Source of the DNA: Fidelibacterota bacterium
Lineage (GTDB): Bacteria; Fidelibacterota; Marinisomatia; SCGC-AAA003-L08; GCA-002704045
Direction: 5' to 3'
Assembly: GCA_002704045.1 (NCBI GenBank)
Contig: PAFF01000035.1
Coordinates: 1 to 14,046 of the forward strand
Length of the DNA stretch: 14,046 nucleotides
Shown here: piece by piece, positions 7,144 to 14,046 of the stretch
Position numbering within the stretch: the stretch's first letter is position 1
How the letters are laid out: the number at the start of each line of letters is the position of its first letter
Position numbers and translations under genes: made by a program
The notes under the pieces: model-generated
Told to the model about the DNA's origin: nothing
Databases searched by the model: none
What the model saw: the letters and a program-made list of their open reading frames with translations, nothing else

Positions 7144-7491
7144 ATGCCAAGATCAAATAGCTCGGTCCCTAGACATAGAAAACATAGAAAACTTGTAAAG
7201 CAAGCAAAAGGATATTTTGGAACTAGAAAGTCAAATTATCGAACTGTAAAAGATGCATTAGCAAAAGCTTGGAGTTATGCTTACAGAGATAGAAGACAAA
7301 AGAAAAGAAATTTTAGAAGATTGTGGATAACAAGGATCAACGCAGCTGTTAGACTTCACAATTTAAATTACTCTAGCTTTATATCAAAAATGAATGAAAA
7401 AAACATTCAGTTAGATAGAAAATCTTTAGCTCACATAGCACTTCATGATCCAGAAGGCTTTGGTGCTATTATTAAGACTATTTCTAAATAA
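7144..7491 (+). CDS. rplT: 50S ribosomal protein bL20
   Basis: This 115-residue basic protein is bL20, a primary rRNA-binding protein needed early in 50S assembly. It has MPRSNSSVPRHRKHRKLVKQ, AKGYFGTRKSNYRTVKDAL, the YRDRRQKKRNFRRLWITRINA block and a C-terminal globular part ending DPEGFGAIIKTISK. In E. coli bL20 represses translation of its own rpmI-rplT operon by binding an mRNA structure; I did not identify such a structure here. The start ATG follows TAAGGA (7131-7136), again built on the preceding stop codon. pheS begins three bases after its end. Confidence 0.97.
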   Translation: MPRSNSSVPRHRKHRKLVKQAKGYFGTRKSNYRTVKDALAKAWSYAYRDRRQKKRNFRRLWITRINAAVRLHNLNYSSFISKMNEKNIQLDRKSLAHIALHDPEGFGAIIKTISK

Positions 7492-7494
7492 TTT

Positions 7495-8511
7495 GTGTCA
7501 ATAAAAGACCAAACAAAAAAAATAAAAAAAGATTTTTTAGAAAGACTAGATAATTGTTCTTCCTATGATGGTTCTCAAATAATTAAAAATGATTATTTAG
7601 GAAGAAAAGGTAAGTTATCCGAACTATATTCAAAACTACAAAGTTTGCCAAGAAGTGAAAAAGCTTATGCTGGTAAACAAATTAATGATATAAAAATATT
7701 CTTATCTCAAAAGATTGAATCTTTTACCTCCTCTTTTACTGAGAAAAAATCCGATTTAGATAAAAAAGATTTTACTTTACCTGGCGATCCTCATCCCTTA
7801 GGTTCTATTCATCCAATTACTTTAGTATCAGAACAAATTAAAGATATTTTTTCAAAGTTGGGTTTCTCTCTTGCATATGGACCAGAAGTTGATACAGAAT
7901 TTTTTAATTTTGATGCACTCAACATAAAAGATGATCATCCTGCAAGAGATATGCAAGATACTTTTTATATTGAGCCCGGAGTTGTATTGAGAACTCACAC
8001 ATCCAATACTCAAATTCATACTATGCTTAAAAAAGATCCACCAATTAAAATTATTGCTCCTGGACGAGTGTATAGAAACGAAGACATAAGCGTTAGAAGT
8101 TATTGTCTTTTTCATCAAATAGAAGGTCTGTACATAGATAAAAACGTAACTTTTGGCGATCTAAAAGGACTTTTAAATTATTTTGCCAAAGAGTTTTTTG
8201 GTGAAAATGTAAAAACCAGATTCAGACCTAGTTTTTTTCCTTTTACTGAACCAAGTGCAGAAATGGATATTTATTGGGGTCTAGAAACAGAAAGTGATTA
8301 CAGGATAACCAAAGGTACTGGATGGTTAGAAATACTAGGATGTGGCATGGTTGATCCTGAGGTCTTTAAATCAGTAAAAATAGACTCTGAAAAATGGACA
8401 GGCTATGCATTTGGAATGGGAATTGAAAGAATGGCTATGTTAAAATATGGAATTCATGATATTAGGCTATTTTACGAAGGTGACATAAGAGTATTAAGGC
8501 AATTTAGATGA
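7495..8511 (+). CDS. pheS: Phenylalanyl-tRNA synthetase alpha subunit
   Basis: PheS is the catalytic subunit of the alpha2beta2 enzyme that charges tRNA-Phe. The 338-residue protein has an N-terminal coiled-coil region (about 1-90) with the conserved YLGRKGKLSEL, then the class II core: motif 1 around GSIHPITLVSEQIKDIFSKLGF (103-124), FNFDALNIKDDHPARDMQDTF (137-157), RTHTSNTQIH, motif 2 in APGRVYRNEDISVRSYCLFHQIEGLY (188-213), FRPSFFPFTEPSAEMD, WLEILGCGMVDPEVF and motif 3 in FGMGIERMAMLKYGIHDIR (306-324). The RNEDIS-RSYC form of motif 2 is the Bacteroidetes/Chlorobi style. The start is GTG at 7495, three bases after the rplT stop and with no Shine-Dalgarno, so coupling to rplT is likely. The end overlaps pheT (ATGA). 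Confidence 0.96.
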   Translation: MSIKDQTKKIKKDFLERLDNCSSYDGSQIIKNDYLGRKGKLSELYSKLQSLPRSEKAYAGKQINDIKIFLSQKIESFTSSFTEKKSDLDKKDFTLPGDPHPLGSIHPITLVSEQIKDIFSKLGFSLAYGPEVDTEFFNFDALNIKDDHPARDMQDTFYIEPGVVLRTHTSNTQIHTMLKKDPPIKIIAPGRVYRNEDISVRSYCLFHQIEGLYIDKNVTFGDLKGLLNYFAKEFFGENVKTRFRPSFFPFTEPSAEMDIYWGLETESDYRITKGTGWLEILGCGMVDPEVFKSVKIDSEKWTGYAFGMGIERMAMLKYGIHDIRLFYEGDIRVLRQFR

Positions 8512-10874
8512 TTATATCAAAAAATTGGTTAAAAGATCATATCGATATTGATTTAGATGATATTACAATAGAATCTAGTTTAACAGCTTTAGGATTAGAA
8601 TGTACCATTAAAAAAGATGATGTATCATATAAAGATGTTTACATAGGAAAAATTATAAATCTTTCTAAGCATCAAAATGCTGATAAGTTGTCTGTTTGTG
8701 ATGTTGATATTGGCAATGATAAGAAGTTAAATATAGTGTGTGGAGCTCCAAATGTAATAAAGAATGCTAATGTTGCCGTTGCGGTTGTTGGATCCTCTTT
8801 AAATAAAGGTGATTTTTTAATAAAAAAAACAAAAATTAGAGGAGTATTTTCAGAGGGAATGCTCTGCTCAGAAAAAGAGCTAGATCTCTCATCAAAAGAC
8901 GATGGTATAATGATTCTTCCTGAAGATTGCAAAATTGGAACAAAATTAGAGGATCATTTTAATACTCAAAATGACACAATTTTTGAATTAGACTTAACAC
9001 CTAATAGAGGTGACTGTTTAAGTCATTTAGGTGTTGCCAGAGAATTAGCATCATTAAATAATTTTAAAATTAAAAAAACAGAAACATCATTTAATAAAGA
9101 TTTTGAATTTGATAAAGATTGTACTATTAATATTAGTAATATTGAAACATGTTACAGATATTCATCAAGAATTATTAAAGGCATAAAAGTTGAAGAGTCT
9201 CCTCAATGGCTGAAGAAAAAACTTACATCTATTGGCCAAAAATCTATAAATAATATTGTAGATGCAGCAAACTACATAATGTTTGATACTGGTCATCCAT
9301 TGCATACATTTGATTTAAGTAAATTAAATGGTAATTGTATAAATGTTAGGTATGCTGAGAAAAATGAAAAGATTACATTATTGGATGATAAAACATATGA
9401 TTTAAATACATCTAACTTAGTTATTGCAGATGATAAAAAGCCCATTGCGCTAGCTGGTGTAATGGGAGATAACAAAAGTGGTATATCTGTTTCTACAGTT
9501 GATCTACTTATAGAAAGTGCTTATTTTAAGCCACAAATAATTAGAAAATCGGCTAAAAGTTTGGGCTTAATGACAGAATCCTCAAAAAGATTTGAAAGAG
9601 ATACTGATATTGAATCATTAACACGAAATTTAGATAAATTTATTGATTTAATTAATACCATCTGCAAACCAAAAAGTATATCTGATTTAAAAGATTTATA
9701 TTTGAAGAAAAAAGATAATGTAATTGTAGATTTCAATATTCTAAAATGTAATCTTTTTTTGGGCACTTCAATAAAAGCCAAAGAAGCAAACAATATTTTT
9801 AAAAAATTGAATATAAAATTAGAAAAAAATAATAGATATAAAATTCCTAGTTACAGAAATGATTTAACTAGAGATGTAGATTTGTACGAAGAGATTGCTA
9901 GAATTTTTGGATATGATAATATACCATCTAATAATACTTTTAATGCTAATTATTCATCATTTGATAATGATGATTTATCTCTTATTAAAAAAATTAAATT
10001 TTATCTTATGTCTAATGGTTTTTATGAACACTATTCTAATAGTTTGGTAGATCAAAATAACGATACTATTTTCTCAGATTTTAGTCAGGTAAAAATTTCA
10101 AACCCACTGAGCAATAAAATGCAATATTTAAGAAGTACATTAATCCCTGGTTTGATTAGCGCAATTTCTTTTAATTTAAATCGTAAACAAGAAAATTTTA
10201 AACTTTTTGAGAGCGGTGTAATTCACAAATACGTTAAGAACGTTGAAACTAAATCAATAGAAAAACAATCTATAACTTTAGCTTTTGTACCAGGTGAAGT
10301 CAAACATTGGAAAAAAAATAATAGCATTGATTTTTATACAGTAAAAGGAGAAATTATAAAATTTCTTAAATATTTAAGATTTGATAAGATTACTTTTAAA
10401 GATAAAAAAAATAAAGGTTTTCTTTATTCATTTTCGATAAATGTAAATAATGTACCCATTGGCTATTGGGGAGAAGTTGATAATTCACTAATTAAACATT
10501 ATAAAATTAAAAATAAAATATATTTTGCTGATTTTTCTTATGAAAAGTTAAACGGTTTACAAAATGACAAAATAAATTTTTTAGTTCCTAATGTATATCC
10601 ATCAATTTCACGAGATATTGCAATTGAGGTAGATAGTCAGGTTGAATCAGAAACCATTCAAAAGACCATAATTTCAAAAGCTGGTAATCTTTTAAAAAGT
10701 GTATTTTTATTTGATGTATACCAAGATAAAAAAATGGGAGACTCCAAAAAGAGTCTAGCTTATAAAATTACATTTCAATCAAATAAAAGAACATTATTAG
10801 ATAACGAGATAGATGATAAAATGAGAATTATTATGAAGTCATTAAAAGATATTTTTAATATAAAGCAAAGATAA
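8508..10874 (+). CDS. pheT: Phenylalanyl-tRNA synthetase beta subunit
   Basis: PheT is the large beta subunit, which supports tRNA binding and edits mischarged Tyr-tRNA-Phe. The 788-residue length is typical. Domains in order: an OB-fold tRNA-binding domain (about 42-150, with HQNADKLSVCDVDIG, NIVCGAPNV and IRGVFSEGMLCSEKEL), a DLTPNRGDCLSHLGVARE segment, the B3/B4 editing domain (about 210-385, with IVDAANYIMFDTGHPLHTFD and ESSKRFERDTD), the B5 domain (about 405-475, ending VDLYEEIARIFGYDNIP), a catalytic-like core lacking activity (with NPLSNKMQYLRSTLIPGL) and a C-terminal FDX-ACB anticodon-binding domain (about 695-788, starting VPNVYPSISRDIAIEV). The ATG at 8508 overlaps the pheS stop (ATGA), which suits one-to-one subunit synthesis. 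zapA follows after one base. Confidence 0.96.
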   Translation: MIISKNWLKDHIDIDLDDITIESSLTALGLECTIKKDDVSYKDVYIGKIINLSKHQNADKLSVCDVDIGNDKKLNIVCGAPNVIKNANVAVAVVGSSLNKGDFLIKKTKIRGVFSEGMLCSEKELDLSSKDDGIMILPEDCKIGTKLEDHFNTQNDTIFELDLTPNRGDCLSHLGVARELASLNNFKIKKTETSFNKDFEFDKDCTINISNIETCYRYSSRIIKGIKVEESPQWLKKKLTSIGQKSINNIVDAANYIMFDTGHPLHTFDLSKLNGNCINVRYAEKNEKITLLDDKTYDLNTSNLVIADDKKPIALAGVMGDNKSGISVSTVDLLIESAYFKPQIIRKSAKSLGLMTESSKRFERDTDIESLTRNLDKFIDLINTICKPKSISDLKDLYLKKKDNVIVDFNILKCNLFLGTSIKAKEANNIFKKLNIKLEKNNRYKIPSYRNDLTRDVDLYEEIARIFGYDNIPSNNTFNANYSSFDNDDLSLIKKIKFYLMSNGFYEHYSNSLVDQNNDTIFSDFSQVKISNPLSNKMQYLRSTLIPGLISAISFNLNRKQENFKLFESGVIHKYVKNVETKSIEKQSITLAFVPGEVKHWKKNNSIDFYTVKGEIIKFLKYLRFDKITFKDKKNKGFLYSFSINVNNVPIGYWGEVDNSLIKHYKIKNKIYFADFSYEKLNGLQNDKINFLVPNVYPSISRDIAIEVDSQVESETIQKTIISKAGNLLKSVFLFDVYQDKKMGDSKKSLAYKITFQSNKRTLLDNEIDDKMRIIMKSLKDIFNIKQR

Positions 10875-10875
10875 A

Positions 10876-11175
10876 ATGTCAAAAAATAATTTAATTAAAG
10901 TAACAATAATGGATCAAGAGTATACAGTAAACACTACTGCTTCTCCAGAATATATAAAAAAACTTTCTAATTTTCTTAATGATAAAATGTCTGAAATAAA
11001 AGAATCAGGTATTGAAAAAGATTCACAATTAAGAATAGCTGTTTTAGCTGCTATGAATATTGCAGATGAATTATACCAAATCAAAGATAAAAATTTAAAT
11101 ACAATAAATAAAATCGAAGATAAAGCAAAACTGTTATTAAGTAAAATTAGCAATGAACTTAATAAGAATCAATGA
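10876..11175 (+). CDS. zapA: Cell division protein ZapA
   Basis: This 99-residue protein looks like ZapA, which binds FtsZ in the cytoplasm and bundles its filaments at the division ring. It has the short N-terminal beta segment (LIKVTIMDQEYTVNTTASPEYIKKLSNFLNDKM), the central RIAVLAAMNIADELYQIK helix and a Lys/Asn-rich C-terminal coiled coil, the usual layout and length. Placement directly after pheT (one-base gap) is a common genomic context for zapA, which supports the call because the family is short and variable. The last codon and stop overlap the folD start (ATGA). Confidence 0.88.
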   Translation: MSKNNLIKVTIMDQEYTVNTTASPEYIKKLSNFLNDKMSEIKESGIEKDSQLRIAVLAAMNIADELYQIKDKNLNTINKIEDKAKLLLSKISNELNKNQ

Positions 11176-12065
11176 AAACAAAAATTTTAGATGGTAATGA
11201 AGTCGCTAAGTTTTTAAAAAAAAATATTAGCGAGCAAATTTCATCCTTAAAAAATAAAAATTTAATACCTGGATTAGCTGCAATCCTTGTAGGTTCTAAT
11301 CCTGCATCAAGAGTTTATATTAAAAATAAAGAAAAGGTATTTTTAAAACATAACTGTTTTACCAAAACATTTAAATTTTCCGAAGATAGCTCTGAAAAAG
11401 AAATCATTGATTTTATTGAAAGATTAAATTCTGACGATACTTATCATGGCATACTTGTACAGCTACCTTTACCAAAAAAATTCAATACTAAAAAAATACT
11501 TCATTCAGTAAGTCCTTATAAGGATGTTGATGGTTTCCATCCATTAAATTCAGGTTTATTAATTGAGGGTAATCCAAACTTCATACCATGTACGCCAAAG
11601 GGAATTTTAGAATTATTAAATTATTACAATATAAAAACAACATCAAAAAATATTGTTATTATAGGTAGAAGTAATATTGTTGGTAAACCTATGTTTTCTC
11701 TATTATCTCAAAATTTTGAATTTGGTAATGCTACTGTGACATTATGTCATTCTAAAACAAAAAATATTAGTAGTTTTACTAAGAAAGCAGATATTTTAAT
11801 TGTTGCTGTTGGCGTGCCCAACATGGTAGATGCAAAAATGTTAAAAAAAGACGTAGATATAATTGACGTAGGTATAAATAGAGTGAATGATAATACTAAA
11901 AAAGGTTATCATCTAGTTGGAGATGTTAATTTTAATACCGTTATGGGTATCGCAAATAGTATAACACCAGTACCAGGAGGTGTTGGACCATTAACAATAA
12001 CAATGTTACTTCACAACACTGTTAAAGCTTGTAGATTATTTTGCACCCGTGGCTCAATTGGATAG
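11172..12065 (+). CDS. folD: Bifunctional methylenetetrahydrofolate dehydrogenase/cyclohydrolase
   Basis: FolD interconverts 5,10-methylene-, 5,10-methenyl- and 10-formyl-tetrahydrofolate with NADP(H), feeding purine and formyl-Met-tRNA synthesis. The 297-residue protein has AILVGSNPASRVYIKNKEK (37-55) with the catalytic Tyr49 and Lys53, GILVQLPLP (93-101), KDVDGFHPLN (117-126), the cofactor loop IIGRSNIVGKP (163-173) and ITPVPGGVGPLTITML (264-279). The family's homology ends around NTVKACR. The last seven codons (CTRGSIG) and the TAG stop are encoded by the 5' part of the tRNA-Arg gene, a 23-base overlap (12043-12065). RNase P cleavage would cut inside the Cys291 codon. The ATG overlaps the zapA stop, so coupling is likely. 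Confidence 0.95.
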   Translation: MKTKILDGNEVAKFLKKNISEQISSLKNKNLIPGLAAILVGSNPASRVYIKNKEKVFLKHNCFTKTFKFSEDSSEKEIIDFIERLNSDDTYHGILVQLPLPKKFNTKKILHSVSPYKDVDGFHPLNSGLLIEGNPNFIPCTPKGILELLNYYNIKTTSKNIVIIGRSNIVGKPMFSLLSQNFEFGNATVTLCHSKTKNISSFTKKADILIVAVGVPNMVDAKMLKKDVDIIDVGINRVNDNTKKGYHLVGDVNFNTVMGIANSITPVPGGVGPLTITMLLHNTVKACRLFCTRGSIG

Positions 12066-12119
12066 AGCTCTGGATTTCGGCTCCAGCGGTTGCAGGTTCG
12101 AATCCTGCCGGGTGTACCA
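12043..12119 (+). tRNA. tRNA-Arg (anticodon TCG), CCA encoded
   Basis: A complete cloverleaf is visible. Acceptor GCACCCG (12043-12049) pairs with CGGGTGT (12109-12115; the outermost pair is G-T), discriminator A12116 and CCA at 12117-12119. The D-stem is GCTC/GAGC, the anticodon stem CTGGA/TCCAG, the loop TTTCGGC with anticodon TCG at 12077-12079, and the T-arm GCAGG-TTCGAAT-CCTGC. It reads CGN Arg codons, chiefly CGA. Its first 23 bases also encode the end of folD. Unlike the tRNA-Val of this window it carries CCA in the DNA. Confidence 0.97.
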
Positions 12120-12240
12120 AACAAATTTATTAATAAATTAATTAAATAGATAAAAAAAATATTTATTCAATATATTTTTATTATTAAATTAGACAAATTT
12201 TATAGTTGTTTTTTTACAGTTTTTTTGAGGAGTTTTTAAT
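12120..12240 (+). promoter_or_regulatory. motA leader with strong ribosome binding site
   Basis: This 121-base, nearly pure A+T gap separates tRNA-Arg from motA and is the natural place for a motAB promoter. GAGGAG at 12227-12232 is a good Shine-Dalgarno eight bases before the ATG. Possible -10-like hexamers exist (TATAGT at 12201-12206; TACAGT at 12215-12220), but no paired -35 is convincing. No G+C-containing terminator hairpin follows the tRNA, so readthrough from folD is also possible. Confidence 0.4.
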
Positions 12241-13044
12241 ATGAATTTAGGTACTTTAGTTGGTCTTGTTTTAGGTACAAGCTTTGTTGGTTTCGCTATG
12301 TATCTTTCAGCCAGCGCTGCAGGTCAAACAATGATGGGATATGTAGATGCAGTAAGCTTTCTTATTGTTCTTGGCGGTGCATTGTCAGCTGTTTGTATAG
12401 CTTACAAACTTAGTGACGTTTTATCAATTCTTAAATCAATGGGCAGATTATTTAAAGATGATAATTTTACATTAGGTGATGTTGTTGACGATGCAGTTGA
12501 ACTTGCAACAGCTAATAGATCAGGTCAATTAGAGTCACAATTAGATGGAACTCCTTCATCAATGCCATTTCGTATGCATATGGTGAAAAGTGGTATTCAA
12601 ATGATAGTTGACGGTAGTAAATTAGAAGACATAGAAGAAATCTTGTTAAATCAGGAAAAATTTCGCTATATAAGAGAAGACATTAATATGAATGTTATGA
12701 AAAAACTTGGTGAGTACACTCCAGCTTTTGGTATGGTTGGAACTCTTGTTGGATTGGTAATGATGTTGTATGGTATGGGAGCTGGTGAGAGTGAAAATAT
12801 GGCTGCAAAGCTAGGTTTATCAATGGCTGTTGCTCTAATAACTACATTATATGGAGCGTTATTCGCAAATTTCCTATTTTTACCTTTTGCTGATAAGTTA
12901 GGAAATAAAAATCAAAATAAAAAAATTGAAAGTGCATTATGCACCGAAGCAGTATTGCTTATTGCTAAAAAAGTACATCCGATTACTGTTAGGGAAAGAT
13001 TAAATGCATTTATACCACGAGTTCAAAGAAAAGTGGAGGATTAG
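12241..13044 (+). CDS. motA: MotA/PomA-type stator ion-channel subunit
   Basis: This 267-residue inner-membrane protein belongs to the MotA/TolQ/ExbB superfamily and resembles flagellar MotA, more precisely PomA. Hydrophobic segments lie at about 3-22, 34-54, 160-178 and 190-212, with a large cytoplasmic loop between the second and third. The third carries TPAFGMVGTLVGLVMMLYGM with the conserved Pro161; the fourth reads SMAVALITTLYGALFAN, keeping the double Thr (201-202) that in PomA is linked to sodium selectivity, where E. coli MotA lacks the first. With MotB it forms the 5:2 stator that turns ion flow into torque. The start ATG has a strong Shine-Dalgarno and motB overlaps by one base. No other flagellar gene is in the window, so a flagellar role is inferred from the family. 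Confidence 0.9.
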   Translation: MNLGTLVGLVLGTSFVGFAMYLSASAAGQTMMGYVDAVSFLIVLGGALSAVCIAYKLSDVLSILKSMGRLFKDDNFTLGDVVDDAVELATANRSGQLESQLDGTPSSMPFRMHMVKSGIQMIVDGSKLEDIEEILLNQEKFRYIREDINMNVMKKLGEYTPAFGMVGTLVGLVMMLYGMGAGESENMAAKLGLSMAVALITTLYGALFANFLFLPFADKLGNKNQNKKIESALCTEAVLLIAKKVHPITVRERLNAFIPRVQRKVED

Positions 13045-13835
13045 TGCCTCAAGAATTTACTGAAGACGATTGTCCTGAATGCCCCCCAGAGGGTTTGCCT
13101 ATCTGGATGGGAACATTTGCAGATATGATGACATTACTATTTGCATTTTTTGTTCTTCTATTTTCTTTATCAAGGATGGACCCAGTTAAAATGGCTGATA
13201 TGGCAGAAGCGATGACAGAGCATACAACTGGTGCAAGAGAACCAGGAGATCCTGAAGCAACAATGCCTCCAAGAAAAAGCTCTGGTCAAATAAAAGAAGA
13301 ACTAAAAGAGATTAAGGGCGAATTACCTGAATCCATATCTGATAAAGTATCAGTTTCTTCTGATGCATTAGGTGTAGCTCTTGAAATGCAAGGTGATATA
13401 TGCTTTAGAGGTGGTTCAGTTGATATGAATCAAGCTATGATGGACATATTGGATGTTGCGTCTGAAGCATTAATGACTCATCCTAAAGATCTAAGAAGAA
13501 TATATGTTCAAGGTCATTCTGATAATATGCCAGTTAGTGGTAAACTAAAAGAAAAATATCCTACAAATTGGGAACTCTCTGCTGCTAGAGCTGCTGTAGT
13601 TGTAAATTATCTCATTTCTGCTAAGGGAATAAACCCTACGAGATTACAAGCTTCTGGATTTGCTGACAGATGGCCATCAGGTATTGATTTTATGCAAATG
13701 AGGGCGACAGTTAAAGATACTGTTAATAATACTTATAGTGCTTATGTTGATGATAATTTAATTAGAGAGTATAATAATACCTCAGAAAAGCAAGCAAGAA
13801 ATAGAAGAATTAAGATAATCTTCTCACCTAGTTAA
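13044..13835 (+). CDS. motB: MotB/PomB-type stator subunit with OmpA-like peptidoglycan-binding domain
   Basis: The 263-residue protein has a short N-terminal cytoplasmic part with Cys-Pro repeats (CPECPPEGLP), one membrane helix (WMGTFADMMTLLFAFFVLLF, 21-40) carrying the ion-binding Asp27, a plug-like amphipathic stretch (about 45-60), a linker, and an OmpA-like domain from about 115 with VQGHSDNMPV (155-164), TNWELSAARA (174-183) and ARNRRIKIIF (251-260). The CPPxGLPxWMGTFAD pattern is that of sodium-driven PomB rather than E. coli MotB. A segment of about 30 residues (212-246) between the SGFADRWPS and ARNRR motifs looks inserted relative to typical MotB. Start GTG at 13044 shares a base with the motA TAG (TAGTG), with a GTGGAGG-like Shine-Dalgarno just upstream. 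It anchors the stator to the cell wall. Confidence 0.9.
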   Translation: MPQEFTEDDCPECPPEGLPIWMGTFADMMTLLFAFFVLLFSLSRMDPVKMADMAEAMTEHTTGAREPGDPEATMPPRKSSGQIKEELKEIKGELPESISDKVSVSSDALGVALEMQGDICFRGGSVDMNQAMMDILDVASEALMTHPKDLRRIYVQGHSDNMPVSGKLKEKYPTNWELSAARAAVVVNYLISAKGINPTRLQASGFADRWPSGIDFMQMRATVKDTVNNTYSAYVDDNLIREYNNTSEKQARNRRIKIIFSPS

Positions 13836-14023
13836 AAGTTACCAGCTTCGTCGTATTCTTCATCTATGTCAGTTTTCCTGTTTATAATTAATCGTTTTAT
13901 GCAAATAAGTATTATTATAACACCAAATATTTTAATCAATTGGTAAAATATTAGCAACTTAGCACCACTTCCTAAAAAATTAATTAATGTATCATTTATG
14001 TTGTTTGCTATTTTTATTAACAT
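13832..14023 (-). CDS. Possible small membrane protein, convergent with motB
   Basis: This 63-residue minus-strand frame starts at an ATG whose complement is at 14021-14023; upstream the frame stays open to the window edge, so it could be a fragment of something longer. It has a hydrophobic stretch (about residues 22-43, LLIFYQLIKIFGVIIILICI) that could span the membrane, then a basic RLIINRK and an acidic tail DIDEEYDEAGNF. I do not recognise the family. It ends within the motB stop region (sharing TTAA at 13832-13835), a compact convergent arrangement. No clear Shine-Dalgarno precedes the ATG. The hydrophobic-basic-acidic order looks like a real protein, but A+T-rich DNA readily gives such frames by chance. 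Confidence 0.42.
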   Translation of the reverse strand: MLIKIANNINDTLINFLGSGAKLLIFYQLIKIFGVIIILICIKRLIINRKTDIDEEYDEAGNF

Positions 14024-14046
14024 ATATTTTATAGTATGATTAAAAG

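Noticed and set aside
12124..12139. Perfect 16-base palindrome AATTTATTAATAAATT as an operator
   Set aside because: It is made only of A and T in a nearly pure A+T spacer, where such palindromes are expected by chance.
12155..12179. Hairpin AAAAATAT / ATATTTTT as a terminator after tRNA-Arg
   Set aside because: The stem is eight A-T pairs with a nine-base loop, too weak to call.
1..14046. CRISPR array, insertion sequence, prophage or defence island
   Set aside because: No short regularly spaced repeats, transposase, integrase, terminal inverted repeats or recognisable defence genes were seen; the content is housekeeping.

Overview
This A+T-rich window reads as ordinary chromosome of an uncultured marine bacterium of the Fibrobacteres-Chlorobi-Bacteroidetes side of the tree, most likely Candidatus Marinimicrobia (SAR406). 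The pointers are a secreted protein ending in a type IX secretion (Por) sorting domain with YPNPFNPETT, repeat units of a kind I associate with secreted SAR406 proteins, and a PheS motif-2 region of the Bacteroidetes-like type. The taxonomic call is inference from recalled family resemblance, not a search.

Layout. (1) 1-1168: the 3' end of a secreted T9SS cargo protein with two 64-residue repeats, closed by a strong hairpin terminator. (2) 1134-1847: a START/SRPBCC-like exported protein whose first codons coincide with that terminator. (3) 1904-6233: a tight cluster of lat (lysine 6-aminotransferase), rsmI (16S rRNA 2'-O-methyltransferase), tmk (thymidylate kinase) and a periplasmic S41 processing protease. 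(4) 6236-8511 and on to 10874: tRNA-Val(GAC), then infC-rpmI-rplT-pheS-pheT, the widespread translation cluster. (5) 10876-12119: zapA, folD and tRNA-Arg(TCG). (6) 12241-13835: a motA/motB stator pair with sodium-type (PomA/PomB-like) features. (7) 13832 to the right edge: a possible small membrane protein on the minus strand, convergent with motB.

From 1904 to 12119 everything is on the plus strand, with overlaps or gaps of a few bases (GTGA, ATGA, an 11-base overlap, 1-base gaps), so extensive co-transcription and translational coupling are likely. The longest gene-free stretches are about 120 bases (before motA) and 96 bases (before infC). No mobile element, CRISPR array or phage gene was seen.

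The most notable points are small-scale. infC appears to start at an AUA codon behind a perfect nine-base Shine-Dalgarno. folD ends inside the following tRNA-Arg gene and takes its stop codon from the tRNA D-arm. A 13-bp terminator hairpin lies inside the signal-peptide codons of the next gene. I did not find a convincing new multi-gene system here.
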